Below, piece after piece: positions 1 to 8,414 of a stretch of 27,841 bases of DNA. A program made the translations under genes and the position numbers. Each line of letters starts with the position of its first letter. Position 1 is the first letter of the stretch. The notes beneath the pieces were generated by a model. That model saw only the letters and a list, made by a program, of their open reading frames with translations, did no database searches and was not told where the DNA came from. The stretch is from CAZHOS01 sp964534605 (GTDB lineage Bacteria > Patescibacteriota > Saccharimonadia > Saccharimonadales > VXPC01): positions 1 through 27,841 of the forward strand of contig CAZHOS010000012.1 in the NCBI GenBank assembly GCA_964534605.1. The letters are read 5' to 3'.

Positions 1-233
1 ACTTTGCTTGGCTTCTGCCAGTCGTTCATAGACCAGTCCATGAGTATGCTAGTCGGGTCAACCAGGCCTGTGTAAACGCCGTACACATCACCACCCCACA
101 GAGAGAACTTGCCGCCAACTGCTGGGTCTGACTCAGCAGGTCCACCGCTCCACTCGTCCATGATCTTAGCGTCCGTCAGCGCCAGATAGACGCTCTCGAT
201 AGGCGCCTCAATAGTAAAAATATCTTTAATCAT
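1..233 (-). CDS. AHSA1/START (SRPBCC) domain protein, C-terminus cut off by window edge
   Basis: Seventy-seven residues are visible from the ATG at 233; the gene runs off the left edge. The start MIKDIFTIEAPIESVYLALT followed by D.KIMDEWSGGP and a G-K-F-S-L-W-G-G segment is the N-terminal pattern of activator-of-Hsp90 (AHSA1)-like SRPBCC proteins, whose fold makes a hydrophobic ligand cavity; the physiological ligand is usually unknown. An AGGAG ribosome binding site lies 7 nt before the ATG. The gene overlaps the end of the upstream 44-aa frame by 8 nt, so the two are probably translationally coupled. Confidence 0.8.
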   Translation of the reverse strand, partial: MIKDIFTIEAPIESVYLALTDAKIMDEWSGGPAESDPAVGGKFSLWGGDVYGVYTGLVDPTSILMDWSMNDWQKPSK

Positions 234-360
234 CGTTTTGCTCCTGCTTCATTTTTATAAACTCTGATCTTTCTACGATACAGAAAAGACCAGTTTCGGT
301 TGGCTTGGCGTGGATGAGTGCGGTTCTAAGCATCTTGCCTACTTGGTTTGCCTTAGACAT
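226..360 (-). CDS. small protein of 44 aa, unknown function
   Basis: The frame begins MSKANQVGKMLRTALIHAKP and ends KQEQNDD. I do not recognise it. It is supported by position: an extended -10 box (TGC TATAAT) ends 6 nt before its ATG, so the transcript would start at or next to the start codon, and its stop overlaps the start of the AHSA1-type gene. It is basic at the N-terminus and acidic at the C-terminus, with no membrane segment. It may be a genuine small protein, or chiefly a leader whose translation brings ribosomes to the next gene. Confidence 0.5.
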   Translation of the reverse strand: MSKANQVGKMLRTALIHAKPTETGLFCIVERSEFIKMKQEQNDD

Positions 361-375
361 TACTCAATTATAGCA
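361..375 (-). promoter_or_regulatory. extended -10 promoter, apparently leaderless
   Basis: On the minus strand TGC TATAAT (box at 372 to 367) is followed by 6 nt and then the ATG at 360. No good -35 hexamer is visible 17 nt upstream. The spacing leaves no room for a ribosome binding site. Confidence 0.6.
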
Positions 376-398
376 GGCGGCATGGCTACCGTATTAAC

Positions 399-435
399 TA
401 TAAATAAACCTGGATTTACTCCAGGTTTATTTATA
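399..435. terminator. bidirectional hairpin between two minus-strand units
   Basis: A perfect 16-bp inverted repeat has arms at 399-414 and 420-435 around a 5-nt loop, AT-rich at its base so that either strand yields a run of T and A after the stem. It lies downstream of the thioredoxin reductase gene and upstream of the promoter at 367-372, so it probably ends the redox operon transcript. Confidence 0.7.
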
Positions 436-506
436 CCGTTCGAGAAAATGATCCCCGGAGACGGCGACCTCTCCCACCCCCGCGGCTAAGGGGGGCCATT
501 CCTTCC

Positions 507-1817
507 TTAAGCGGCGTTCAAATACTCACGGATGGTGAGGGCTGCTGCAGCTCCTTCGCCAACGGCGCTGGCAATCTGCATGGTTGCTCCGCTACGTACA
601 TCGCCCGCACAGAAGATACCCTCGACATTTGTGTTCAGCTTGTCGTCCGTTTTGACGAAGCCGTAGTCATCTAACTCAACACCACTACCCTCTAGATAGT
701 AGGTGACTGGTATTAGGCCAATGAAGACGAACACGCCGTCGGTCTCGAATCGCTTCTGCTCGCCATTATTTGTACCTAGAACGGCTGTAACCTTGCCGTC
801 TTCACCAACAATCTCGTCTGTTGTGGTCTCCATGTGTACGGTAATTTGTGGGTGGTTCTCGACCTCGTGGACCAAGACTTCGCTAGCCTTCCACTTGTCG
901 CTACGAACCAGAAGGTCAATATGCTTGGCAAACTTGGTTAGGAACAGAGCCTCTTGAGCTGCGCTGTTGCCGCCTCCAACTACAACCAGCCGCTTGTCGC
1001 GGTAGAACGCTCCGTCACAGGTAGCACAGTTGTGTACACCACGGCCGTAAAAGTCGCTCTCGCCGGGGATACCTAGTTTGCGCCACTCAGAACCTGTGCC
1101 TATCAGCACTGTCTTTGCCTTTTTGGTACTTGCACCTAGCTGGACCTCGAAGTGATCGTCCTTTTTGGTTATAGTCTTGACCTCGTCTAGTTCTATAACT
1201 GCACCAAAGCGCTTGGTCTGAGCCTCTAGCTTCTCGGCGAGCTTCATACCCTCGATACCATCTGGGAAACCAGGATAGTTGTCGACCTTATCGGTTATTG
1301 CCGCCAGGCCTCCAATAATCGCCTTCTCTACGAGCAAAGTGCTAATGTCTTCGCGCGCTGTATATACAGCAGCTGCAAGGCTGGCAGGTCCTGCGCCGAC
1401 CATCAAAACATCCCAAACATCTGGGTTCTGGTCTGGGCCGTGATCGCTAACCTCATGTGTAGCCATCTGTGGAGCTTGTTCTGGTTCTGCTGGCTCGGCT
1501 GCCGGTTGATCGGCAGGATCCGGGCTAATGTCTTGATCTGGCGCAAAGTCCTTTGTGCCCTCTAGCTCGGCGTTCTCTTTAAAGAGTGTGTTGAGCGTGT
1601 CCGTCTGGGGGTGCACCCAAAACTCGCCACCAACAAACATTACCGGAATAGTTTGATTACCGTCTGTGCGCGCAGTCATCTGATCGCGCATACCAGGTAG
1701 GTCGACGTTACGGTATTCGAACTCGACATTATTAGCCCTTAGCCAATCCATTAGCCGGTGGCAGAAGCCACACCACTCGGCACCGAATACTACAACCGCG
1801 TCTTTAGAAGAAGCCAT
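507..1817 (-). CDS. trxB: glutaredoxin-thioredoxin reductase fusion
   Basis: 436 aa in two modules. Residues 7-85 form a glutaredoxin/mycoredoxin-like domain with CGFC at 16-19 and a T-I-P cis-proline segment near 56-58. A Pro/Glu/Ala-rich linker covers about 90-130. From about 134 a class-II thioredoxin reductase follows: FAD motif GAGPA at 141-145, redox pair CATC at 264-267 followed by DG, NADPH motif GGGNSAA at 281-287, and a C-terminal C-A-G-D FAD segment. It should pass electrons from NADPH through FAD to the CATC disulfide and then to a CXXC acceptor. The attached glutaredoxin domain probably serves as the built-in acceptor (inference). Its ATG overlaps the stop of the upstream glutaredoxin by one base (TAATG), so the two proteins form one coupled operon. 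Confidence 0.93.
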   Translation of the reverse strand: MASSKDAVVVFGAEWCGFCHRLMDWLRANNVEFEYRNVDLPGMRDQMTARTDGNQTIPVMFVGGEFWVHPQTDTLNTLFKENAELEGTKDFAPDQDISPDPADQPAAEPAEPEQAPQMATHEVSDHGPDQNPDVWDVLMVGAGPASLAAAVYTAREDISTLLVEKAIIGGLAAITDKVDNYPGFPDGIEGMKLAEKLEAQTKRFGAVIELDEVKTITKKDDHFEVQLGASTKKAKTVLIGTGSEWRKLGIPGESDFYGRGVHNCATCDGAFYRDKRLVVVGGGNSAAQEALFLTKFAKHIDLLVRSDKWKASEVLVHEVENHPQITVHMETTTDEIVGEDGKVTAVLGTNNGEQKRFETDGVFVFIGLIPVTYYLEGSGVELDDYGFVKTDDKLNTNVEGIFCAGDVRSGATMQIASAVGEGAAAALTIREYLNAA

Positions 1818-2083
1818 TATGCTAGTCCCAAAACTTTGCTGACTTCGGCATAATTAGCACCTGCAACAACCTGTAGGCTGTCGTCACTATCGTCGCCCTC
1901 GTCACGTATAAAAGTAACTGGTACCTGCATAGTGCCGGCCTTTTCTATCATCTCGCTCATGCGGTCTGGGTTCTCTTCGATATTGACGGCATCATAATTA
2001 ATCTGTTTTTCGTCCATCCACTTCTTGAGCTGCGCACACGCGCCACAATGAGTTGTACTATATACGGTTACACTTTTTGCCAT
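1817..2083 (-). CDS. glutaredoxin/NrdH-like redoxin
   Basis: 88 aa with the active site CGAC at residues 13-16 and the conserved V-P-V cis-proline segment about 40 residues later, the usual one-domain glutaredoxin length and order. It is first in a two-gene operon with the reductase fusion, which is its likely electron donor. An AAAGG site lies 9 nt before the ATG. CGAC is not the CVQC of typical NrdH, so I do not assign a symbol. It may reduce ribonucleotide reductase or mixed disulfides; neither target is shown here. Confidence 0.85.
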   Translation of the reverse strand: MAKSVTVYSTTHCGACAQLKKWMDEKQINYDAVNIEENPDRMSEMIEKAGTMQVPVTFIRDEGDDSDDSLQVVAGANYAEVSKVLGLA

Positions 2084-2106
2084 TTATTTATACCTTTCGT
2101 GTAGTT

Positions 2107-2123
2107 ACTATACTTTGTATAGT
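2107..2123. promoter_or_regulatory. 17-bp palindrome in the redox operon promoter, candidate operator
   Basis: ACTATAC TTT GTATAGT is a perfect 7-bp inverted repeat around 3 nt. On the minus strand it overlaps a TTGACT -35-like hexamer and lies 24 nt before the glutaredoxin ATG. The position suits a dimeric repressor or redox sensor site. No regulator is encoded next to it. Confidence 0.4.
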
Positions 2124-2185
2124 CAATATACTACCAGTCTTTATTTCTAATGTCTATAGTGTATCAGTTTTAACATAAAAACTTT

Positions 2186-2240
2186 ATGAATGTTCTTTGC
2201 AAAGAACGGACTCTTAACTCTTTTGGCCGGCAAAAGAGTA
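2186..2240. repeat. 55-bp duplicated contig end, left copy
   Basis: This block is identical over 55 bp to 2341-2395 on the other side of the 100-N gap. It contains a 16-bp perfect palindrome (GTTCTTTGCAAAGAAC) and a hairpin with 8-bp arms (ACTCTTTT / AAAAGAGT). The exact length and contact with the gap indicate an assembly overlap rather than a biological repeat. Confidence 0.9.
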
Positions 2241-2340
2241 NNNNNNNNNNNNNNNNNNNNNNNNNNNNNNNNNNNNNNNNNNNNNNNNNNNNNNNNNNNN
2301 NNNNNNNNNNNNNNNNNNNNNNNNNNNNNNNNNNNNNNNN
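2241..2340. other. assembly gap of 100 N
   Basis: Exactly 100 unknown bases, a placeholder length. The flanks are the same 55-bp sequence, so the true sequence probably joins with one copy and no missing bases. Confidence 0.95.
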
Positions 2341-2395
2341 ATGAATGTTCTTTGCAAAGAACGGACTCTTAACTCTTTTGGCCGGCAAAAGAGTA
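2341..2395. repeat. 55-bp duplicated contig end, right copy
   Basis: Second copy of the block at 2186-2240, starting immediately after the gap. Confidence 0.9.
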
Positions 2396-2602
2396 ACAAA
2401 ACCTCCAACCCAAATAACCGTAAAAGCAGACTAGCCAAGAATACCTCCTCCAATCAGTTGTCTGCGGAACTCACACTCTAAAGAGAGCTCAGACAGTCCT
2501 CGCCAAACAGACTGACCAAAAGCTATTCTGATCTAATCAGTTTTAGTTGAGGTTGAAGCAAGGATAAACCGCCCATAAGGCGGTTTTAACAATTAGTCTT
2601 CA
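2396..2602. other. stretch without an assigned gene
   Basis: No convincing gene is seen. A 46-codon plus-strand frame starting at 2341 and ending at 2481 is open, but it has no ribosome binding site and starts inside the duplicated block. A small hairpin terminator lies at 2566-2586. Confidence 0.5.
2566..2586. terminator. small hairpin terminator
   Basis: AAACCGCC CATAA GGCGGTTT: 8-bp arms and a 5-nt loop, followed on the plus strand by a short T run. Which transcript it ends is unclear. Confidence 0.55.
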
Positions 2603-2608
2603 TTGTTC

Positions 2609-2806
2609 ATGCGTAATCTCCCTATATTAAGCATACATGATTTTTTGCAAAGTCTTAAACGAGAACCCTTACCTTTTGGCGAGTTTCAGTTCAAACCTTT
2701 AATCGAAGTCGGTGAAGGTGCTCAGCTTGAGTGCAGCTTGGAATTTTTAGTCAGACCCCACAGTGAGGCGTACATACAGTACGTTGACCGAGGACGGCTG
2801 GCTTAA
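2609..2806 (+). CDS. possible orphan protein of 65 aa
   Basis: An open frame from ATG 2609 begins MRNLPILSIHDFLQSLKREP and ends VDRGRLA. It is the only plus-strand candidate in the first 20 kb. Residue composition is protein-like, but no ribosome binding site precedes it and I recognise no domain. It is followed 22 nt later by a 20-bp hairpin, which could end its transcript. It may be a remnant or chance frame. Confidence 0.3.
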   Translation: MRNLPILSIHDFLQSLKREPLPFGEFQFKPLIEVGEGAQLECSLEFLVRPHSEAYIQYVDRGRLA

Positions 2807-2827
2807 AATATCCAAGATGTGCCAAGA

Positions 2828-2880
2828 CAAACACCTGCTCAGCGCAAGATGTTTTGCATCTTGGCAGGAGCAGGTGTTTG
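2828..2880. terminator. long hairpin between convergent frames
   Basis: Outer arms CAAACACCTGCTC (2828-2840) and GAGCAGGTGTTTG (2868-2880) pair perfectly over 13 bp. A 4x4 internal loop and an inner 7-bp stem CAAGATG/CATCTTG follow. There is no long T tract, but it stands 13 nt past the FKBP stop on the minus strand and probably terminates or stabilises that transcript. Confidence 0.6.
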
Positions 2881-2893
2881 GGCTGAGTGGCTT

Positions 2894-3433
2894 CTAATTG
2901 ATTGAGATGAGCTCTATATCGAAGACAAGATCTCCGAACGGTCGCCCAGTATTCTCGTCGTCACCATAAGCCTGTGCTGCAGGTATAACAAGCCGCCTTG
3001 TGCCACCTACCTGCATGCCAGGTATGCCCTCTTGCCAGCCCTCTATAAGGCCGTCTAGATTAAAGCTAATTGGCTCGCCGCCATCACGGCTGCTCTCGAA
3101 AATTTCGCCGTCACGGACAGTTGCGCCTGTGTAGTGCACTGTTACATTAGCGCCAGCAACCACGGCATCACCGCTGCCTTCTACTGTGTCAGTTATCTGC
3201 AGCTCGGCTATGCGGTCTGTTAATGGTGTAAAGTCGTCTAGTAATCTCACTTCTTGGTTCTCCTGTGTGGTCAAAGCCTCTTGTTGTTGTTCTTCTAGCT
3301 GCCTTTGTAGCTCTGCCTGCTGCGCTTGCAGGTCGTCCTCCTGGCTTGCTTCGAATATAACGAAGCCACTAAAGGCCAATGTCGATAGCAAGAAGGTGGC
3401 CGCTAAGATAAACGATATTATTCTGGTTGTCAT
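2894..3433 (-). CDS. membrane-anchored FKBP-type peptidyl-prolyl isomerase
   Basis: 179 aa. Residues 5-27 are a hydrophobic signal anchor, 31-55 a Gln/Glu-rich coiled coil, and about 75-179 an FKBP domain with VHYTG at 99-103, F-E-S-S near 112, the LIEGWQEGIPGM pocket segment at 129-140, and the A-Y-G loop near 155. It should catalyse prolyl cis-trans isomerisation on the outer face of the membrane, helping exported proteins fold. GGAGG lies about 11 nt before the ATG. It follows the RND permease gene by 43 nt on the same strand, so the two are probably co-transcribed. Confidence 0.9.
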   Translation of the reverse strand: MTTRIISFILAATFLLSTLAFSGFVIFEASQEDDLQAQQAELQRQLEEQQQEALTTQENQEVRLLDDFTPLTDRIAELQITDTVEGSGDAVVAGANVTVHYTGATVRDGEIFESSRDGGEPISFNLDGLIEGWQEGIPGMQVGGTRRLVIPAAQAYGDDENTGRPFGDLVFDIELISIN

Positions 3434-3476
3434 GTAATATTATTCCTCCAAATACGTGAATCAGTTTAACACAAAG

Positions 3477-6317
3477 TTATGCTTCTGTGCGCCGAAAAAC
3501 GTAGGCATCTAGCAACAACAAGATCGGCACTATCCCAACTAGAGGTAATCCAATCTGCGAACCAGCCATAAGCAAAGCGATCGATGCAATGACTATCAGT
3601 ATCCCCCAGTAACCGTAACGGCGACGTAGATATTCACAGGCCAAGTAGTAGTACGGGAAAGCTAACACCACCAAAATAGTGCTGCTAAATAGCCCAAAGA
3701 TGATTGTAAAGGCCAAAGCCTCCCAGAATGGGTTAAATAGTGCTAGTGGCAGCAGCGCCGCTAGTGTCGTAACGGTTGTTGTTAGCAGCGGACGGAACCT
3801 CTCGTGAAGCGCATTAGATATGGCATCTACCGGGTCCTTGCCTTGGGCCTGGTGGTGCTTGGCGTTGTCGGTCAACAAGATTGTGTTGTTAACAGCAATA
3901 CCGATGAGGCCGATGAGGCCGATCATTACAAAGAAGCTGAGCGGATTGTCAGTAACAAATAGCCCGACTCCGACACCAAAGAAACTAAATGGTAGCGCCA
4001 GCAGGATGAGCGATGGCACGAGCAGCGCTGGACGGAAACTAAGCGCTTTGGCGACAAAACCTTGCTTTTTGGTAGGGGCAAAACTACCAAACTGCATAAA
4101 CAGTAGCACGTACATAATGCCAAGCACGGCCAGGCTGACAAATGGCAAGGCGTTAAAGCTCTCGGCAAAGTCGGACTCTTGGCCTAGGTCGAAGGATATG
4201 TCGCTTGCTGCTAACCCGAATGCCGACATGCGACTGTCGTCGAACTCGGACTCGACCGCCGCGATAAGCTCGTCAACCGTACCTGTGGTAGCATCGACAT
4301 TAAAGCCAGCGCGAACCTCGATAAACTGGTCACCGTCTAGTCGTACGACTGACTCTGTAAAGCCCAGCTCGGACTTCTCTAGTCGTACTGTCTCGTCACT
4401 CTGAACGACCTCTTCGTGGGTGCCTAGAAAGTCTATTATTGCCTGTCCTGCCGCAATTGACTGGTTAATGTCCCCGTCCTGGACAGAAACTTGTGCCAAG
4501 AATGGGAACTCTACTGAGGGCGGGCCACCAGCGCTAGCACTAGCAGTGACATCTGCGCCGTCTATCTCACCGATCTGGTCCTCTAGCCTTTCTATAAGCT
4601 CGACAGAAGTTATACTGCGCTCTGTAAACGGAGTTATCTCTATCAGGATAGGCGCCAAGTTTTCGTTAGCCTGGGATTCGTTAATAGCGTGGGCGCGCAC
4701 CAAGTAATCGCCAAATACGGACTCGATGTCGTCGGTGATGTCGTCGGTGATTGCCTCGGCGGTCGCTAGATCCGTACCTTGGTCGAAGTTGATGTTTACT
4801 ACCGCCTGGTTGCCATCCTTGCCGGAGGGGAAGATATCGAACCCAAGGCGACCAAAGAATATACCTCCGATAAAGATCAGTGCAAGACTAAACATAATCA
4901 TCCCCCAACCGTATAGCTTGCCGATCATGGGCCTGGTCTTCAGCAGCTGTAGCTTGCCTACCAAAAAGTCAGACAAGAACGCCGTACGGTTGGTGGCTGC
5001 CTGCTTTTCGCCAAGAATCGTATAGTTGGCTAGAAGCGGAATGAGCGTAATGGACAAGAAGAACGACACTAATAGCGAGATAATGACCGTCAATGGCATC
5101 TGGAATATAAAGTCGCCCAGTATACCGGTAATGAATAGCAGCGGACTAAAGACAAGTACTGTAGTAATCGTACCGCTAAAGCTGGCCGATCCGATAGAAT
5201 CGATCGCTTCTTTGACGACAGTGACCGGTTTTTTCTTGGGGTCACGCTTGGCATATATAGACTCGGCAATGATAGTCGCATCATCGACGAACAGACCGAG
5301 CGCCAGTACAAGCGAGAAGAGAGTAATGGTGTTTAGGGTCAAGCCAACTGCGTATAGCACGGCTACGCTGACTAGCAGAACAGCCACAATAAAGAACGCC
5401 GTTAGTATGGATACGCGCCAGCTAATAAGTATAGCGCTGACGATGGTCACTATAAGCGCACCAAATATAACGTTGGACTGCAGCGAATCTATGTCCTGGC
5501 TAACAGAAGTCGATAGATCGTTGGTGGCTACAGATGTGAAGTCCGCCTGCGATGTACTGTAGGCATCGAGCTCTGCAGATACGGCGTCGTCTAGCTTGAA
5601 CAAGTCAAAGTCGTCTCCGACCTGACCAGTTACGCCAATAGTCGCCGACTCTCTAAATACACCGTCCTGGGCGTCGTAAGCACGGCCGAACGTAGACTTG
5701 AACTGGTCGGTAGGATCGAGAGGGTTGGTAATAAACTGGCTCTCTAATTCGGCGCGCTCTACAAGGTCTAAACTGGTTAGTCTGCTGGCAAGATCTGTTG
5801 CGGCCGCCTCTAGGTCGGCCGTAGATTGGTCAGTGCGAGAAAAGACGGACACTATAATGTCGTAGTCGCCTAGCAGCTTGGCTGCATCTATTTGTATCAT
5901 CATAAACTCTGCGCCACTTGGTAAAATACCGGCGTCGTTTATAGTTTCTGCTATTAACGTATTAGCTTCGTCACTAGTAAGCGTGTCGTCCAGGCCGGCA
6001 GCAAAGCTAAAGGTATTGGGTCGTGAGTTTGTTTGTACAGACTCGACACCATCAAGACCGGATATAAGGTCGTTAATAGGCTGCGCTACATCGACGTCTA
6101 CCTGGGTAGCATCATCTACAAAATACTGCCCTGCCCCAACAGATATTGGCACCGCAACTGGCGGGAAACCTTCCCGACGTAAGAAAGTCGTATAGCTAAG
6201 TAGTCCAAATACAATCAGGCCAACCAAAGCAATGATAGTGATAGGCTTATTATTGATCACGAATGTACTAATCGGTGAAAATATTGATTTTGCTGTCTTG
6301 ACAGTCTTTTTGGCCAT
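3477..6317 (-). CDS. RND-superfamily efflux permease (AcrB/SwrC-like)
   Basis: 946 aa, slightly shorter than the usual 1,000-1,050 aa of HAE-type permeases. The layout is typical: N-terminal membrane helix (about 26-45), large extracytoplasmic loop, helices 2-6, a second large loop and a second helix set. The proton-relay pair appears as FVDD with D345-D346 in helix 4. The helix-10 equivalent reads AVNNTILLTD, with Asn where AcrB has the relay Lys940, as in some non-AcrB subfamilies. It should export amphipathic compounds or lipids using the proton gradient. AGGAAGG lies just before the ATG. No membrane-fusion protein or outer-membrane channel gene is adjacent; the next gene is the FKBP isomerase. 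Confidence 0.9.
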   Translation of the reverse strand: MAKKTVKTAKSIFSPISTFVINNKPITIIALVGLIVFGLLSYTTFLRREGFPPVAVPISVGAGQYFVDDATQVDVDVAQPINDLISGLDGVESVQTNSRPNTFSFAAGLDDTLTSDEANTLIAETINDAGILPSGAEFMMIQIDAAKLLGDYDIIVSVFSRTDQSTADLEAAATDLASRLTSLDLVERAELESQFITNPLDPTDQFKSTFGRAYDAQDGVFRESATIGVTGQVGDDFDLFKLDDAVSAELDAYSTSQADFTSVATNDLSTSVSQDIDSLQSNVIFGALIVTIVSAILISWRVSILTAFFIVAVLLVSVAVLYAVGLTLNTITLFSLVLALGLFVDDATIIAESIYAKRDPKKKPVTVVKEAIDSIGSASFSGTITTVLVFSPLLFITGILGDFIFQMPLTVIISLLVSFFLSITLIPLLANYTILGEKQAATNRTAFLSDFLVGKLQLLKTRPMIGKLYGWGMIMFSLALIFIGGIFFGRLGFDIFPSGKDGNQAVVNINFDQGTDLATAEAITDDITDDIESVFGDYLVRAHAINESQANENLAPILIEITPFTERSITSVELIERLEDQIGEIDGADVTASASAGGPPSVEFPFLAQVSVQDGDINQSIAAGQAIIDFLGTHEEVVQSDETVRLEKSELGFTESVVRLDGDQFIEVRAGFNVDATTGTVDELIAAVESEFDDSRMSAFGLAASDISFDLGQESDFAESFNALPFVSLAVLGIMYVLLFMQFGSFAPTKKQGFVAKALSFRPALLVPSLILLALPFSFFGVGVGLFVTDNPLSFFVMIGLIGLIGIAVNNTILLTDNAKHHQAQGKDPVDAISNALHERFRPLLTTTVTTLAALLPLALFNPFWEALAFTIIFGLFSSTILVVLAFPYYYLACEYLRRRYGYWGILIVIASIALLMAGSQIGLPLVGIVPILLLLDAYVFRRTEA

Positions 6318-6629
6318 GGAACCCTTCCTGATTATGTAGCGCTATAGAGCACGTGCTTCTTCCTACTTATATACTACGCTTGTATTGCGGCTGCTTCAAC
6401 AGTGACAAGCGTGTTTTATATTAAGTTTTTTTAAAAAAGGCCTTCCCCTTGCCTTTCCGCCAGGGTGGAACCTGTAGTAAAAGTCTAGGCAAAGCATGCC
6501 CCTAGCGCTCAACTTGAAGGTAAAATTGAATCTTTGAATTCATAAATCATTCTAAATTCCGAATTTACTTCGGTATTTAGAGTTCCGCTTAGAGAAAGGG
6601 ATCGCCAGAGAAAACCACCTGGTTTTCCC
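6318..6629. other. 312-bp intergenic stretch with terminators
   Basis: No gene is seen. On the minus strand a hairpin at 6610-6627 follows the ABC transporter stop, then an imperfect inverted repeat near 6551-6580, and then a canonical terminator at 6431-6456. The promoter of the RND operon should lie in 6320-6420, but I see no clear consensus. Confidence 0.6.
6431..6456 (-). terminator. rho-independent terminator after the ABC transporter unit
   Basis: On the minus strand AAAGGC (6456-6451), a 9-nt loop, and GCCTTT followed by more T: a stem with a T6 tail. It separates the rplY-ABC unit from the RND operon. Confidence 0.8.
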
Positions 6630-8408
6630 TTACGCAGCTATGCCGTACTTGGCAAGGGCCTTCTTCCGCGCCTTCGGATCAGAGGCCGACTGCACCTCCA
6701 GCAACCGCTGATACGTCCCACCAGACTTAGACAGCTGCTTGGGCGAGCCGATTTCTTCTACGCGGCCACCTTTTAGGCTGATGATCTTATCGACATTCTG
6801 GATAGTGCTAAGGCGATGCGCGATAATAATCGTTGTACGGTTATCCATCAGTCGCTCTAGCGCCTGCTGCACTAATACCTCGCTCTTGTTGTCCAAGCTG
6901 CTAGTAGCTTCATCCAGAATCAAAATCGGCGCATCCTTTAATAGGGCGCGGGCAATAGCAATGCGCTGTTTTTGACCACCACTAAGCTTAAGGCCTCTCT
7001 CGCCTATTAAGGCGTCGTAGCCTTTATTGAGCTTGCTAATAAACTCGTGAGCATTGGCGGCTTTGGCAGCGGCGATAACTTGCTTCTTGGTAGCCCTAGG
7101 CATTCCGTAGCTAATATTCTCTTTGATGGTACCAGAAAACAGACTAGCATCCTGAAAAACCACCCCAATATTCTTGCGTAGCGAAGCCTGGGTAACACTC
7201 CCAATATCTTGACCATCAATTTTAATGGATCCGCCATCTAGGTCATAGAGCCGCAATAGCAGATTGCTAATAGTTGTCTTGCCTTCCCCGCTCTCGCCAA
7301 CTAAAGCTACTTTAGTGCCAGGCTCTATAGCTGCTGTCCAGTCGCGGATGATCTTTTTATCTCCGTAGCTAAATTCGATCTTATCTAGCGAGATACTACC
7401 GTTGGTTACGCGTAGCTTGCGTGCACCCTCTATGTCTGTGATGGCTGGTTGCTGATCCATAGCGGAAAAGTAGTCTCGACTATCGGCTATGGCCTTTTGA
7501 AAGTTATCTACGAGGAAGCTAATCGTAAATATGGGCAAGCGGATAAGTGCCGAAAATTGTATCAAAGTGACGGCCTGCACCAAGGACAGCTCGCCTTCTA
7601 CTGCCTGGTAGGCAATAAGAGCAAACGTAGCTCCCATCACGACATTTAGCACTACGTTGCGCTGTATGTCTTTGGCGTGCCAAAGTTTACTCTGGGGATA
7701 AGTTAGGTCTAAGATCTTTTTGATGGTCCTGTTAAAGAAACTTAGCTCGCCAGACTCTTGTCCAAAGCTTTTGGTGACCTTTACCTGGCTAATGACCTCC
7801 TGAAAGCGTCCAAAAGCGATGTCTTGATTCTGGTTCTTTTGTTGCTGGTAAACCATCCATTTGCCGCTTGTCTTGATAGTCATATAGACAAATATTGGGT
7901 ACAAGGATGCCAGCACAAGAGCAATCGGCCAGCTAATAAAAGCAACGATGCCCAAGCTAAAGAGCGCTGTTAATATAAACGGTATAAAGCCATTGGTCAG
8001 TGATTGAGTAAACCCGGATAACCCAACTATGCCACGGTTAAGGCGAGCGGTGATGGATCCCGTTAGTTCGTCGTCATAATATGCTTGTGGCAGTGTCAGA
8101 AGATGCTGATAGTACTGCGTAGATAGCTGATTCTGAATTTTAACTGCCATAATATCACCAAAGTAACCCTGCACATTACTGATCAGCGTAGTTGCTATAT
8201 CTTGGGCAAAGAGTAATGCTACAAATATCCAAATGAGGTTCTTATCTATGTCTGTCGTACCAACCTGTTGTAACTCGCCAATGATCGCGCCAATCAGCAG
8301 CGGCGATGTCTGGGCAATTAGCGATACAGCAATACTCAGAATTGCGATTACTAAGTAGAATGGCCATAGATTAGATGTAGCCGTTACCACCCTCCATAAG
8401 GATTTCAC
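6630..8408 (-). CDS. ABC exporter, fused membrane and ATPase domains
   Basis: 592 aa: a six-helix membrane domain (about 15-310) followed by an ATPase domain. Walker A GESGEGKT is at 371-378, the Q-loop at F-Q-D 418-420, signature LSGGQ at 475-479, Walker B ILILDE at 495-500, and the switch histidine in IIAHR near 532. It should work as a homodimer in the cytoplasmic membrane, exporting lipid, peptide or drug; the substrate cannot be read from sequence. It starts with GTG 6 nt after the rplY stop, so it is read from the same mRNA. The ribosome site (GAGGG) overlaps the end of rplY. Confidence 0.92.
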   Translation of the reverse strand: MKSLWRVVTATSNLWPFYLVIAILSIAVSLIAQTSPLLIGAIIGELQQVGTTDIDKNLIWIFVALLFAQDIATTLISNVQGYFGDIMAVKIQNQLSTQYYQHLLTLPQAYYDDELTGSITARLNRGIVGLSGFTQSLTNGFIPFILTALFSLGIVAFISWPIALVLASLYPIFVYMTIKTSGKWMVYQQQKNQNQDIAFGRFQEVISQVKVTKSFGQESGELSFFNRTIKKILDLTYPQSKLWHAKDIQRNVVLNVVMGATFALIAYQAVEGELSLVQAVTLIQFSALIRLPIFTISFLVDNFQKAIADSRDYFSAMDQQPAITDIEGARKLRVTNGSISLDKIEFSYGDKKIIRDWTAAIEPGTKVALVGESGEGKTTISNLLLRLYDLDGGSIKIDGQDIGSVTQASLRKNIGVVFQDASLFSGTIKENISYGMPRATKKQVIAAAKAANAHEFISKLNKGYDALIGERGLKLSGGQKQRIAIARALLKDAPILILDEATSSLDNKSEVLVQQALERLMDNRTTIIIAHRLSTIQNVDKIISLKGGRVEEIGSPKQLSKSGGTYQRLLEVQSASDPKARKKALAKYGIAA

Positions 8409-8414
8409 TTCTGA

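Noticed and set aside
441..506. GC-rich inverted repeat (CCCCC...GGGGG) after the reductase gene
   Set aside because: Short, with a weak stem and no T tract; the neighbouring 16-bp hairpin at 399-435 is the better terminator.
2341..2481. A 46-codon plus-strand frame beginning at the gap edge
   Set aside because: No ribosome binding site, Asn/Ser-rich composition, and its start lies in the duplicated contig end; not enough support to call a gene.
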